64,000 nucleotides of DNA from Oscillospiraceae bacterium (GTDB lineage: Bacteria; Bacillota; Clostridia; Oscillospirales; Ruminococcaceae), in contig JAIHAL010000002.1 in assembly GCA_020054675.1 (NCBI GenBank), forward strand, positions 144,042-208,041. Reading direction: 5' to 3'. The position numbers were made by a program, and so were the translations under genes. The notes under the pieces are model-generated. The model saw only the letters and a list, made by a program, of their open reading frames with translations. It made no database searches and was not told where the DNA came from. This document shows, piece by piece, positions 27,177 to 36,450 of this stretch. Within the stretch, counting starts at the first letter, position 1. Each line of letters opens with the position of its first letter.

Positions 27177-27217
27177 CGCAATCCTTTCATATCAATTTAT
27201 ATTTGTTGTTTTATATT

Positions 27218-27246
27218 ATTATACATAAATTAATTGTATGTGTCAA
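27218..27246 (-). promoter_or_regulatory. consensus promoter of the LacI-family regulator
   Basis: Minus-strand perfect TTGACA (27246-27241), 17 bases, perfect TATAAT (27223-27218). Confidence 0.75.
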
Positions 27247-27613
27247 ATGCAACATAGATAATTTTTTATTGTATAAGAGTATATTTGAAAGCACATATAA
27301 ATTTATGTTTGCGTTTATTATAATATTTATTTTTATTATAAAAAAATTTATGTGAATATATTGACATATATACCAATTATGTGCACAAATATAATGTATC
27401 AAATAAACCATAAACAATTTTAAATTTGTTAATGATAGCACATGCAAATGGATATTACTTAGAATTTAAAAGTTTAATGTTAGTTTATTATTTCTATAAT
27501 ACAAAATAATAATTTAACAAAATATGTATAAAACGCCATTACAGCAAATTAAATGTTTACTTAATTAGTAATTTTGCACTAAAATTTAAAGTTGTATTTA
27601 TAACAATTATGAA

Positions 27614-27642
27614 TTGCAAATGAAACATAATAATGTTATAAT
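27614..27642 (+). promoter_or_regulatory. promoter of the sugar transporter operon
   Basis: TTGCAA (27614-27619), 17 bases, TATAAT (27637-27642), about 32 bases before the first permease gene. A TGCAAATG octamer overlaps the -35 box. Confidence 0.65.
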
Positions 27643-27674
27643 TGTAACATCAAACAAAGAAGGGTGAATGTTAC

Positions 27675-28583
27675 ATGAAAAATAATAATTGTTCAAAAAA
27701 ATTGTGGTACATAAAAAAGAACTGGCAATTATATATCTTTTTTCTGATGCCTGCCGTAATATTAACTTTTATATTTAAGTATATTCCTATGGGAGGAATT
27801 CTAATTGCATTTAAGGATTATAATTCACTTAAAGGTATATGGGGAAGCGATTGGGTTGGGTTAAAATATTTCGAACGTTTTATTTCATCTCCAGATTTTT
27901 TTCGATATTTAATAAATACTTTGAAATTAAGTTTGTTTGGTCTTTTATGGGGATTTCCGGTTCCTATTTTGTTGGCGTTAATTTTAAATAGGATAAGACA
28001 GGAAGGAATTAAAAGAAAAATTCAACTGCTTATATATTTACCAAATTTTATTTCTGTCATAATACTTTGCGGTATGGTAAAAATTTTTCTGTCGCCTGTA
28101 GGGCCGATAAATTCTTTATTTGGAACAAGTACGGACTTTATGTCAATGCCAGAGGCATTTCGTACGATTTATATTGCCAGCGGAATATGGCAAGGAGCAG
28201 GATGGGGATCTATTTTGTATACGGCGGCATTGGCAAATTCCAGTCAAGAACTGATAGAAGCTGCTATTGTAGACGGAGCTAATATTTTCCAACAAATTTG
28301 GCATGTAGATCTTTCAGCGATAAAAAATGTCATAGTTATTCAATTTATACTTCAGGCTGGTAATATTATGAGTATTGGATTTGAAAAAGCGTATGCGCTG
28401 CAGACAGATATGAATATTCCGTCATCTGAAATCTTGGCAACTTACGTATACAAAATAGGATTATTGAGTGGTGATTACGGATTTTCAACTGCGGTGGGAT
28501 TATTTAATTCTATTATTAATGTTGTTTTACTTGTATTTGTTAATGAAATAGTAAGTAAATTAAATGAAGGACAAGGAATTTAG
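27675..28583 (+). CDS. ABC sugar transporter permease 1 (LplB/YtcP-type)
   Basis: Inner-membrane permease of 302 residues with six predicted helices, of the carbohydrate-uptake CUT1 class. The EAA loop that contacts the ATPase is present (EAAIVDGANIFQQIWHV). The N-terminal part resembles LplB-type permeases, which pair with large lipoprotein binding proteins such as the one encoded two genes downstream. Its stop overlaps the upstream extension of the next permease gene. No ATPase gene is present in the cluster, so a shared MsmK-type ATPase elsewhere is likely. The substrate (sucrose or fructo-oligosaccharide) is inferred from neighbours. Confidence 0.9.
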   Translation: MKNNNCSKKLWYIKKNWQLYIFFLMPAVILTFIFKYIPMGGILIAFKDYNSLKGIWGSDWVGLKYFERFISSPDFFRYLINTLKLSLFGLLWGFPVPILLALILNRIRQEGIKRKIQLLIYLPNFISVIILCGMVKIFLSPVGPINSLFGTSTDFMSMPEAFRTIYIASGIWQGAGWGSILYTAALANSSQELIEAAIVDGANIFQQIWHVDLSAIKNVIVIQFILQAGNIMSIGFEKAYALQTDMNIPSSEILATYVYKIGLLSGDYGFSTAVGLFNSIINVVLLVFVNEIVSKLNEGQGI

Positions 28584-28593
28584 AAAAGAGAGT

Positions 28594-29487
28594 ATGAAAA
28601 TGGGAATTAGGAAAAAATCTTTTGCAGATAGCTTATTTTATGTTGTTGGATATCTTATGTTGGGGATCTTTACTTTGGCAATTATATTTCCGATTTTCTA
28701 TGTGATTATAGCATCTTTTATGGATCCTACGGTATTGCAAAATAAAGGTATCAGTTTTGATTTTTCCAATTGGAGTACTGATGCTTATCGCAGAGTTCTT
28801 GAAAATCGAATGATATGGGTGGGGTTCAAAAATTCTATAATATATTCTGTTGCATTTAGTGTTGTTTCAGTTGGAATAACAGTTTTAGCAGCGTATCCGA
28901 TGTCGAAAAAAGATTTGATAGGGAAAAAAATATTTAATGCTTTTTTTGTCATTACCATGTTTTTTGGTGGAGGATTAGTTCCAACATACTTATTAATAAG
29001 CGATTTAAAAATGTTGGATACAATATGGGCTGTTATTTTACCAAATGCTTTTAATGTATGGAATATGATTTTGGCTCGTACATATTATCAATCTATCCCA
29101 ACAGAATTAAGAGAGGCCTCTGCAATAGATGGAGCTTCTGAGCTTGTGTACTTCTTTAAAATATTATTTCCAGTTTGCAAGCCGATTGTATTGGTACTTG
29201 TGCTTTATCAATTTGTAGGAATGTGGAACTCATATTTTGATCCCATGATTTATTTAAGTGATGCTAACATGCAGCCATTACAGCTTGTGTTGCGTTCTAT
29301 ATTAATTCAAAACACTCCGGAGCCTGGAATGGTATCTGATATTACAGGATTCGCGGAAATGTCAAAAATAGCAGAGTTATTAAAATACTCTACTATCGTG
29401 GTATCTAGTATACCGTTGTTAATTATGTACCCGTTTTTCCAAAAATACTTTGAAAAAGGTATTATGGTTGGATCAATAAAGGGATAA
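28594..29487 (+). CDS. ABC sugar transporter permease 2 (YtcP/LplC-type)
   Basis: Second CUT1-class permease, about 297 residues, six helices, with the EAA motif REASAIDGASELVYFFKI. It forms the membrane channel with permease 1. Three in-frame ATGs (28564, 28594, 28600) are possible. 28594 or 28600 fits better because AAAGAGAG lies just upstream and homologues have only a short basic N-terminus; 28594 is given. Followed after 20 bases by the binding-protein gene. Confidence 0.9.
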   Translation: MKMGIRKKSFADSLFYVVGYLMLGIFTLAIIFPIFYVIIASFMDPTVLQNKGISFDFSNWSTDAYRRVLENRMIWVGFKNSIIYSVAFSVVSVGITVLAAYPMSKKDLIGKKIFNAFFVITMFFGGGLVPTYLLISDLKMLDTIWAVILPNAFNVWNMILARTYYQSIPTELREASAIDGASELVYFFKILFPVCKPIVLVLVLYQFVGMWNSYFDPMIYLSDANMQPLQLVLRSILIQNTPEPGMVSDITGFAEMSKIAELLKYSTIVVSSIPLLIMYPFFQKYFEKGIMVGSIKG

Positions 29488-29507
29488 AAAAGAAGGAAGG
29501 TATTAAG

Positions 29508-31190
29508 ATGAAAAAGAAAAATTCAGGCAAAGCAATTATGTTAATGGCAGCTGTAACTATGATGTTAAGTGCTTGTGGGAATGCCGGAAATTCTAATTCA
29601 ATTTCTGAACAAAGTACGGCATTAAAAGAATCCGAACAAAGCACTGCATCAGAAGAAAAAGGGAGCATTAGTTTTCCTTTAAAAGAAAAATCAGAATTAT
29701 CATTTATTACCTCAGCAGAACCGGGAACAATTCAAAATCCAAATGACAGAATTATTTTTCAACGTTTAGAAAATGAAACCAATGTACATATCAATTGGAC
29801 ATGCTTTCCAACTGATCAATTCGGAGATAAAAAGAATCTTGCGCTTGCGAATACCAAAAAATTGCCAGATGGTTTGTTTAACGCAGATATGTCGGATTAT
29901 GATCTGCTAAGATATGCTAAGCAGGGAGTTATTATTCCGGTTGAAGATTTAATTGATAAATATATGCCTAATTTAAAAAAAGTTCTTGAAGAGAATCCGG
30001 AGTATAAGGCAATGATTACTGCTCCTGATGGACATATTTATGCTTTTCCGTGGATTGAACAGTTGGGGTCAGGAAAAGAAGCAATTCAGACGATTGGCGG
30101 CATGCCATTTATTAATAAAAAATGGCTGGACAAATTGGGACTTTCTGTACCGAAAACAACGGATGAGCTTAAAGAAGTTTTGGAATCTTTTAAGAAAAAC
30201 GATATGGCAGGAGATGGAAAGACAATTCCAATGTCTTTTATTATGAATGGTGGAAATGAAGATATGGGGTTCATTCTTGGCGCATTTGGCGAAGGTTATG
30301 GTGATGTGCCGGACCATATTGCCGTATCTAATGAAAAGAAAGTGATTTATACAGCGGCGCAGGATGGATATAAACAAGGTTTAATTTGGATGCATGAACT
30401 TGCAAAAGACGGATTGATAGATCCTGAGGCATATACACATAATTGGTCAACTTATGTAGCAAAAGGAAAGGCTGGGCGTTATGGGCTTTGTTTTACGTGG
30501 GACTGTGCAAACGTAGTGGATAATATGAAAGACTATGTTCCGCTTCCTGCGTTAACCGGTCCTGATGGACAAAAAAATGCTCCTAGGGCGAGTCGAAGTG
30601 ATACAAGTGGACTTCAGAGAGGCCGTTGTGTATTAACTAGCGCATGCAAAGATACTGCTTTAGCTGCTGCATGGCTTGATTTAATGTACGATCCTTTACA
30701 ATCAATACAAAACAACTGGGGGACTTATGGTGAAGAAGGTCAAATAAATGTATTTGAAAAGACGGACGACGGAATGCTTAAACATCGTGATTTGACAGGG
30801 GAATCAAAGTCTCCTTGGGAAATACGTATAGCACAAATGGTAGGAGGGCCCTTGGCAATATTGAATAGTTATTATGGAAAATATGTAACTTGTCCATACG
30901 ACGCGCAGTATCGCTTGGATTGGATTAAAGATGTTTATGTAGCAGACATGAAAGAAGAGTATGTATATCCAAATATTTTAATGAGCCAAGAAGACCTTGA
31001 CAGCATTAATCAGTATGCGACAAATCTTGATAGTTATGTAAATCGCATGAAATCTGATTTTGTAATGAATGGCAATGTGGAAGAAAAATGGGATGAATAT
31101 CTGAAGACGCTTGAAAAATATGGCCTTAGTAAATATATGGAAATAATGCAAAAAAATCTGGATAACTACTATGCAAAGTTAGGAAAATGA
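29508..31190 (+). CDS. ABC transporter solute-binding lipoprotein
   Basis: A 560-residue extracellular binding protein anchored by lipid. The signal has the lipobox LSAC (Cys23), followed by a Ser/Glu-rich linker (about 25-60). The large size and the ITAPDGHIYAFPW segment are typical of the family that works with LplB/YtcP permeases (extracellular solute-binding family 1, large type). It likely captures fructo-oligosaccharides or sucrose, judged only from the adjacent GH32 and fructokinase genes. GAAGGAAGG precedes the ATG. A terminator lies about 120 bases downstream. Confidence 0.9.
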   Translation: MKKKNSGKAIMLMAAVTMMLSACGNAGNSNSISEQSTALKESEQSTASEEKGSISFPLKEKSELSFITSAEPGTIQNPNDRIIFQRLENETNVHINWTCFPTDQFGDKKNLALANTKKLPDGLFNADMSDYDLLRYAKQGVIIPVEDLIDKYMPNLKKVLEENPEYKAMITAPDGHIYAFPWIEQLGSGKEAIQTIGGMPFINKKWLDKLGLSVPKTTDELKEVLESFKKNDMAGDGKTIPMSFIMNGGNEDMGFILGAFGEGYGDVPDHIAVSNEKKVIYTAAQDGYKQGLIWMHELAKDGLIDPEAYTHNWSTYVAKGKAGRYGLCFTWDCANVVDNMKDYVPLPALTGPDGQKNAPRASRSDTSGLQRGRCVLTSACKDTALAAAWLDLMYDPLQSIQNNWGTYGEEGQINVFEKTDDGMLKHRDLTGESKSPWEIRIAQMVGGPLAILNSYYGKYVTCPYDAQYRLDWIKDVYVADMKEEYVYPNILMSQEDLDSINQYATNLDSYVNRMKSDFVMNGNVEEKWDEYLKTLEKYGLSKYMEIMQKNLDNYYAKLGK

Positions 31191-31469
31191 CAAAATGTTA
31201 AATTTGGCATAAAAGTGCAAATGCAATAAAAATATGATTTTGACTACTCGTTTATGCAAATGGAATAATCATCTAAAATTTATTGCAACGTTTGCTGTAG
31301 CTTATACGGTAAAACGGCGAGCATATTGTTCGCCGTTTTATTTTTAAATTGTTAGTCCATTTTGAATATGCTTTAAAAATCTAATTTAAAAATATATTAG
31401 AATTGCAGAAATTAATAATTGTAGCACAAAGTTTTAAGAAAAATATTTTAGAAGGGGTATATAAGATAC
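31191..31469 (+). other. intergenic region between transporter genes and the first GH32 gene
   Basis: About 280 A/T-rich bases. It holds one TGCAAATG octamer (31217), the partly palindromic TTGCAACGTTTGC (31283-31295), whose CG-centred look recalls LacI-family operators, and the terminator at 31311-31346. No convincing promoter for the GH32 gene was found. Confidence 0.4.
31311..31346 (+). terminator. intrinsic terminator after the solute-binding protein gene
   Basis: Stem AAAACGGCGA/TCGCCGTTTT, loop of 9, then ATTTTT. It splits the sugar locus into a transporter unit and a hydrolase/kinase unit. Confidence 0.85.
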
Positions 31470-32960
31470 ATGAAAATATCAGAGAAATTGAATGCAGCTA
31501 GACAATATGAAGAAAAGGAAAGTTTTAAGATAAATAAAGAAGAAAGACCAGTTTTTCATATGTATGCACCTATCGGCTGGATGAATGATCCAAATGGATT
31601 TTCAATGTTTAAAGGAGTTTATCATTTATTTTTTCAATATAATCCATACCATACTCATTGGGGCCCGATGCATTGGGGGCATTATATTACAAAAGATTTT
31701 ATTCAGTGGGAACTAAAACCATGTGCAATGGCGCCGGATATGGAATATGATAAGGGTGGCTGTTTTTCAGGAACTGCATTAGAATGGAATGGCCAACACA
31801 TACTTATGTATACTTCTGTAAGCGAAAATTTGGGGCAAAATGGAGAAAGTATTATAAGGCAGACTCAAAGTATTGCTTTTGGAGATGGTGTAAATTATCA
31901 AAAATACAAAGGAAATCCTGTTATAAAAGCAAATCAACTTCCAGAAGGAAGTTCGCTGGTTGATTTTAGAGATCCTAAAATTTGGAGAGATGATAAAGGA
32001 TTTTGGTCTTTGGTTGGCAGCAAAGATAAAAACGGATGTGGTCAGTTAGCACTTTTTTATTCTGAAAATTTTACAGATTGGAAATTTATAAAGATTTTTG
32101 ATGAATCAAAAGATGAGTATGGGGAAATGTGGGAATGTCCGGATTTTTTTTCTTTAAATGGTCGGCAAATTTTGATTGTTTCATCGCAATTCATGAAATC
32201 TGATGGCAAAGAATTTCACAATGGTAATAATTCTATTTATTTTGTTGGAGATTATGAGCAAGATAGTATGGAGTGGAAAAGAGAAAATCCTCATATAATA
32301 GATTTTGGTTTAGATTTTTATGCCCCGCAAACTGTACTCCATGAGGATGGAAGAAGAATTATGATTGGCTGGCTTCAGAATTGGGATAATTATCTGTTGC
32401 CTAATGGTTATCGTTGGAGCGGAATTATGACTGTACCAAGAGAACTTGAGTTGAAAAATGGAAGGCTTGTTCAAAATCCTGTACAAGAATTGGAGAAATA
32501 CCGAAAAAATAAATTTTGTTATTTTAATTATGAGTTATCTTCTCAGAATAAAAGAGTGGAACTTTCAGGAATTAAGGGACGATGTCTGGATTTGACCATT
32601 AGCTTAAAGAAACAAGAATTTAAAAATTTTAATATTTATCTTGCTGTAGGATATAAACACGAAACTGTGATACGTTATGATAAGTGCAGAGGGATACTTA
32701 CGACTGATCGCAACCGCTGTGGCATGTATAAGGATATGTTGACAGAAAGAAGTATAATTCTTGAGAAAGAAGATATGGAACATATACAGTTAAGAATTCT
32801 TCTTGATAAAAATAGCATCGAACTTTTTGTTAATCAAGGCAAATACGTTATGAGCACCTTGATATACACACCAATATCATCCGACGGGATTTTTTTTGAA
32901 ACGGATGGAAATGCAATTTTGGATATTGAAAAGTATGATATTGAAGTAAATAAAAATTAA
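31470..32960 (+). CDS. GH32 beta-fructosidase (sucrose/sucrose-6-phosphate hydrolase or fructanase)
   Basis: Glycoside hydrolase family 32 enzyme of 496 residues that releases fructose from sucrose, its phosphate or short fructans. The N-terminal five-bladed propeller shows all three active-site motifs: WMNDPNG with nucleophile Asp40, RDP with Asp168, and EC with acid/base Glu222. A C-terminal beta-sandwich occupies about 350-496. There is no signal peptide, so it acts in the cytoplasm on imported sugar. No PTS permease is nearby, so unphosphorylated substrate is more likely. GAAGGGG lies 13 bases before the ATG. Followed by an extracellular GH32 and a fructokinase gene. Confidence 0.93.
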   Translation: MKISEKLNAARQYEEKESFKINKEERPVFHMYAPIGWMNDPNGFSMFKGVYHLFFQYNPYHTHWGPMHWGHYITKDFIQWELKPCAMAPDMEYDKGGCFSGTALEWNGQHILMYTSVSENLGQNGESIIRQTQSIAFGDGVNYQKYKGNPVIKANQLPEGSSLVDFRDPKIWRDDKGFWSLVGSKDKNGCGQLALFYSENFTDWKFIKIFDESKDEYGEMWECPDFFSLNGRQILIVSSQFMKSDGKEFHNGNNSIYFVGDYEQDSMEWKRENPHIIDFGLDFYAPQTVLHEDGRRIMIGWLQNWDNYLLPNGYRWSGIMTVPRELELKNGRLVQNPVQELEKYRKNKFCYFNYELSSQNKRVELSGIKGRCLDLTISLKKQEFKNFNIYLAVGYKHETVIRYDKCRGILTTDRNRCGMYKDMLTERSIILEKEDMEHIQLRILLDKNSIELFVNQGKYVMSTLIYTPISSDGIFFETDGNAILDIEKYDIEVNKN

Positions 32961-33055
32961 GACTTTTCAGTTGTTGTTAAAAGCTGTTGCATGGTTTATG
33001 CATATCAGTGTTAATAAAAATTTGGTTGCAGTTTTTAAAATATGAGGGGTTAGGT

Positions 33056-34633
33056 ATGGGAAAAAAGAAAATTAAGTATGGAAGACTTTTGGCTATTATT
33101 TTAGTTTGGAATGTTTTGCTGACAGGTTGTGTGGAAAGAAAAAATATTTCCGAAGATGAGCAGACAAAAGACATTGGAACTACACAAGAAGTGCAGAAAA
33201 AAGGCAAAGATATAATAAATAAATTATTTGCAAATGCGAAAGAGGCATGGGTTGGTGATATTATGCCTTTTGCTGACGAAAACGGTATTTATTTAAATTA
33301 TCTTTATGAAACAGATCATAATGGGATTGCCTATCACCCAATTTATCGTTTTTTCACAAATGATTTATGCAGTTATTTCGACGAAGGAGAGGTACTTTCG
33401 TATGGAATGGAACTGGAATCACCGGATTTAGCAATTGGAACAGGAAGTTTCATTAAAGGTATGGATGGTAAATATCACTGTTTTTATACAGGGCATAATG
33501 ATAAAGCTGGAAGTTTAGGGATTGACAAAGAATGTATTATGCATGCGGTTAGTTTAGATAATATTAATTGGGAAAAAGTCCCAAATGATACTTTTTATGC
33601 CCCTGATTTATATAGCAGTGATGATTTCAGAGATCCGTTCGTTTTCTGGAATGAAGATGAAAAGTGTTATTGGTTGCTGATAGGAGCCAAAAAAGATGAT
33701 AGAGAAGGAGCCTGCATTATTAAATATACATCATCGGATTTGACGGCATGGAAATTTGAAGGCATTTTTTATGAACAGGATGATTTTTATTATATGGAAT
33801 GCCCAGAATTATTTAAAATGAACAATTGGTATTATTTGATTTTCAGCTGGAATAATGTTACATATTATAGAATGGCAAAAAATATAAATGGCCCATGGAT
33901 AAAACCAGAAATTGATACGTTTGATGGAAATGCTTTCTATGCGGCAAAAACTGTAGAGTATCAAGGAAAACGTTATCTTTTTGGTTTTATAAATAGAAAA
34001 AATGGCAAAAATGACGATTTAGGATATACTTGGGCAGGCAGTGTATGCCCGTATGAATTAGTTCAACAAAAAGATGGCACGTTAGGAGTAAAAATGCCTT
34101 CACAATATAAAAGCAAACATTTTACGGAAAAAATGAAATGGGATGTTGTGGGAAATAAAGGAAATGTTGAAATTAAAAATAGTGATATAACAATTAAAGC
34201 AAACACTGAAACTTCTTATGTGAATTTTGGAATATTGCCTAGGTCCATGCTGTTATCATGCAACGTTAAGTTTGTTAATACTACTGAAGATGCAAAAGCC
34301 GGATTTTTATTTGGAATTAAAGAAGATCTATTAAAATCTTACCCTGTATTTATGGATTTTAAAAATAACAGATTACTTTATGATGGCTTTTTGGAAAACT
34401 TTAATATAGAATCTGATATAAGAAATCAGCAAAAATTTAACTTTGAAAAAGGACGGGAATATAAAATGAATCTTGTGGTGGAAGATGAAATTGTAGTATT
34501 ATACATGGATGACAAAAAAGTATTGAGTAATAGAATTTACAATGCAGTTGGAACAAAATGGGGAATTTTTGCTTGCGGAACAGAGGTTGAATTTTCCAAT
34601 GTTGCAGTTTATTTTCCGAAAAATCAGGATTAG
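33056..34633 (+). CDS. GH32-like lipoprotein, predicted extracellular fructan hydrolase
   Basis: A 525-residue lipid-anchored protein: signal with lipobox LTGC (Cys25), linker, then a GH32 propeller. RDPF and ECPELF match the family's second and third motifs. The nucleophile motif is unusual: WVGDIMPF with Asp68 in place of WMNDPNG. This variant group is related to GH32 but may have another specificity. A C-terminal beta-sandwich follows (about 360-525). Extracellular location suggests it trims fructans for the ABC transporter. The ATG at 33056 follows GAGGGG; an in-frame start 69 bases earlier has no signal-peptide logic. Confidence 0.82.
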   Translation: MGKKKIKYGRLLAIILVWNVLLTGCVERKNISEDEQTKDIGTTQEVQKKGKDIINKLFANAKEAWVGDIMPFADENGIYLNYLYETDHNGIAYHPIYRFFTNDLCSYFDEGEVLSYGMELESPDLAIGTGSFIKGMDGKYHCFYTGHNDKAGSLGIDKECIMHAVSLDNINWEKVPNDTFYAPDLYSSDDFRDPFVFWNEDEKCYWLLIGAKKDDREGACIIKYTSSDLTAWKFEGIFYEQDDFYYMECPELFKMNNWYYLIFSWNNVTYYRMAKNINGPWIKPEIDTFDGNAFYAAKTVEYQGKRYLFGFINRKNGKNDDLGYTWAGSVCPYELVQQKDGTLGVKMPSQYKSKHFTEKMKWDVVGNKGNVEIKNSDITIKANTETSYVNFGILPRSMLLSCNVKFVNTTEDAKAGFLFGIKEDLLKSYPVFMDFKNNRLLYDGFLENFNIESDIRNQQKFNFEKGREYKMNLVVEDEIVVLYMDDKKVLSNRIYNAVGTKWGIFACGTEVEFSNVAVYFPKNQD

Positions 34634-34673
34634 CGGATATAGCAAATATTTAAAGAAAAGGAAATAATAAAAT

Positions 34674-35633
34674 ATGAAACAGTATGATGTAATTGCATTA
34701 GGGGAATTGCTAATTGACTTCACAGAAAATGGGAAAAGCAACCAAGGCAATCCTTTGTTTGAAGCAAATCCGGGTGGTGCACCGTGTAATGTATTAGCAA
34801 TGTTGGCAAAATTAGGGTATAAAACTGCGTTTATTGGAAAAGTAGGAAAAGACTTTTTTGGAGAACAATTAAAACAAGCTATTATAGAAGTTGGAATTGA
34901 TGCAGCATTTCTTTGTATGGATGAGAAAGTCCATACCACACTTGCTTTTGTGCATACTAATTTTGATGGCGATCGTGATTTCTCATTTTATCGTAACCCG
35001 GGAGCAGACATGATGTTGACAGAAAATGATATACCGGAAGACTTACTTAAAGATACAAAATTATTTCATTTTGGCACCTTATCTATGACACACGAAAATG
35101 TTCGGGCAGCAACAAAGAAAGCTCTTAATATCGCTAAAGAATCCGGGGCATTGATTTCATTTGACCCTAATCTTCGGCCTTCACTCTGGAATAGTTTGGA
35201 TGAGGCGAAGGAACAGGTATTGTATGGTCTTAAAAACTGTAATATTTTGAAGATTTCAGATAATGAGATACAATGGCTGACCGGAAAAGATGACTATACA
35301 GAAGGTGCTTTATGGATTAAAGAAAGATTTGATATTTCATTGATTCTTGTATCTATGGGTAAAGAAGGAAGCAGAGCTTATTACCAAAATAAGATGATAG
35401 AAGCAAAGCCGTTTATACAGAAAAATACGATTGAAACTACTGGGGCAGGTGATGTGTTTTTAGGATGTGTTTTGCACTATATTTGCGATCATGGATTGGA
35501 TAATCTATCTGAAGATAACTTGTTAGAGATGCTTACATTTGCAAATGCGGCAGCAGCTTTAATTACAACGAAAAAAGGCGCGCTTAGAGTAATGCCAAAT
35601 TTGGAAGAAATATACCATGTATTAAGAGAATAG
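34674..35633 (+). CDS. scrK: PfkB-family fructokinase
   Basis: Cytoplasmic kinase that phosphorylates fructose to fructose-6-phosphate. The 319 residues start with the ribokinase-family pattern IALGELLIDF and the sugar-binding GGAPCNVLAMLAKLG, and carry the catalytic C-terminal signature TTGAGDVFLGCVL with the Asp base. It completes the pathway import, GH32 cleavage, phosphorylation, with pgi elsewhere in the window joining glycolysis. AAAGGAAATAATAAA precedes the ATG. A strong terminator follows. Confidence 0.92.
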   Translation: MKQYDVIALGELLIDFTENGKSNQGNPLFEANPGGAPCNVLAMLAKLGYKTAFIGKVGKDFFGEQLKQAIIEVGIDAAFLCMDEKVHTTLAFVHTNFDGDRDFSFYRNPGADMMLTENDIPEDLLKDTKLFHFGTLSMTHENVRAATKKALNIAKESGALISFDPNLRPSLWNSLDEAKEQVLYGLKNCNILKISDNEIQWLTGKDDYTEGALWIKERFDISLILVSMGKEGSRAYYQNKMIEAKPFIQKNTIETTGAGDVFLGCVLHYICDHGLDNLSEDNLLEMLTFANAAAALITTKKGALRVMPNLEEIYHVLRE

Positions 35634-35656
35634 GTTATTAAACATTTGTGAAAAAT

Positions 35657-35698
35657 AAAACGCACATCTTTTGCAGTCGCAGAAAGATGTGCGTTTTT
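35657..35698 (+). terminator. intrinsic terminator after the fructokinase gene
   Basis: Stem AAAACGCACATCTT with its complement AAGATGTGCGTTTT and terminal T residues. Confidence 0.88.
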
Positions 35699-35842
35699 AG
35701 TAATCCTTTGAATAAATCAACTTGTTTTTATGTTCATAAATGTTTTGAAATTCATACCAAATGCCGTCAAATTGCCTTTTGGCTATTTCAGAGGGAAAGA
35801 GAAATTGTATTCGGCGCCATTTACAAAAACCGTCTTAAAAAC

Positions 35843-35871
35843 TTGCTATAACGGAAATAATGTGATATAAT
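35843..35871 (+). promoter_or_regulatory. sigma-A promoter of the ruvCA operon
   Basis: TTGCTA (35843-35848), 17 bases, TATAAT (35866-35871) with the extended -10 TGA. Confidence 0.7.
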
Positions 35872-35928
35872 AAATCATTAATGTGGGATTAACATTTAAA
35901 GATTTTTGTGGAACAAAGGAATTGCCGA

Positions 35929-36450
35929 ATGAGAATTATTGGGATAGACCCCGGCTATGCAATTGTGGGATTTGGGATACTTGAATATTCGGGAATTGAT
36001 TTTAAGGTTGTGGAGTATGGAGCCATTACCACTTCGCCGGATATGGATTTTTCGGAGCGCCTGAAAACAATCTATAATGACCTTTCTTTTGTCTTAAAGA
36101 GGTATGGCCCGCATAGCATGGCTATTGAAAAGCTTTATTTCAATACAAACCAAAAGACAGGAATAGACGTTGCGCAGGCAAGGGGAGTCATAATGCTTTC
36201 GGCGGCGCTTAACGATATTTCTGTGTTTGAATATACCCCTTTGCAGGTAAAGCAGTCTGTTGTGGGGTATGGAAAAGCGGATAAGGTTCAGGTCATGGAA
36301 ATGACGCGCAGGATTTTGGGACTTGAAAAAATCCCTAAGCCTGATGATACGGCTGATGCTCTTGCAGTGGCGATATGCCATGGACATTGTGCCCATTCGG
36401 TTTCCGGAACTGAATTTAAAAAAATGTATAGAAGGACTAATTTAAGATGA
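35929..36450 (+). CDS. ruvC: Holliday junction endonuclease RuvC
   Basis: Resolves Holliday junctions during recombination. The 173-residue RNase H-fold nuclease has GIDPG with the first catalytic Asp, the IEKLYFNTN segment with the catalytic Glu, and DDTADALAVA with the last Asp pair. ATG at 35929 follows AAAGGA by 8 bases. Its stop codon overlaps the ruvA start by four bases (ATGA), implying translational coupling. Confidence 0.96.
   Translation: MRIIGIDPGYAIVGFGILEYSGIDFKVVEYGAITTSPDMDFSERLKTIYNDLSFVLKRYGPHSMAIEKLYFNTNQKTGIDVAQARGVIMLSAALNDISVFEYTPLQVKQSVVGYGKADKVQVMEMTRRILGLEKIPKPDDTADALAVAICHGHCAHSVSGTEFKKMYRRTNLR

Larger units (their letters stand above)
27177..27674. other. divergent control region between the LacI regulator and the sugar operon
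   Basis: About 500 bases of very A/T-rich DNA with no gene. It holds the regulator promoter (27246-27218) and the transporter promoter (27614-27642). The octamer TGCAAATG occurs at 27443 and at 27615, the second copy covering the -35 box, so it is a candidate operator half-site, though weak evidence. No clear CG-centred LacI palindrome was found here. Confidence 0.45.
35634..35928. other. intergenic region at the right edge of the island
   Basis: About 295 bases. The fructokinase terminator is at 35657-35698 and the ruvC promoter at 35843-35871. A 67-codon ORF on the plus strand runs through the terminator hairpin and has no ribosome binding site, so it was not accepted. No repeat matching the left edge was found by eye. 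Confidence 0.5.

Noticed and set aside
27362-27396. TTGACA followed by TATAAT in the island control region
   Set aside because: The two boxes are 23 bases apart, too far for a sigma-A promoter.
35648-35851. 67-codon plus-strand frame after the fructokinase gene
   Set aside because: It reads through the terminator hairpin, lacks a ribosome binding site and resembles nothing known.
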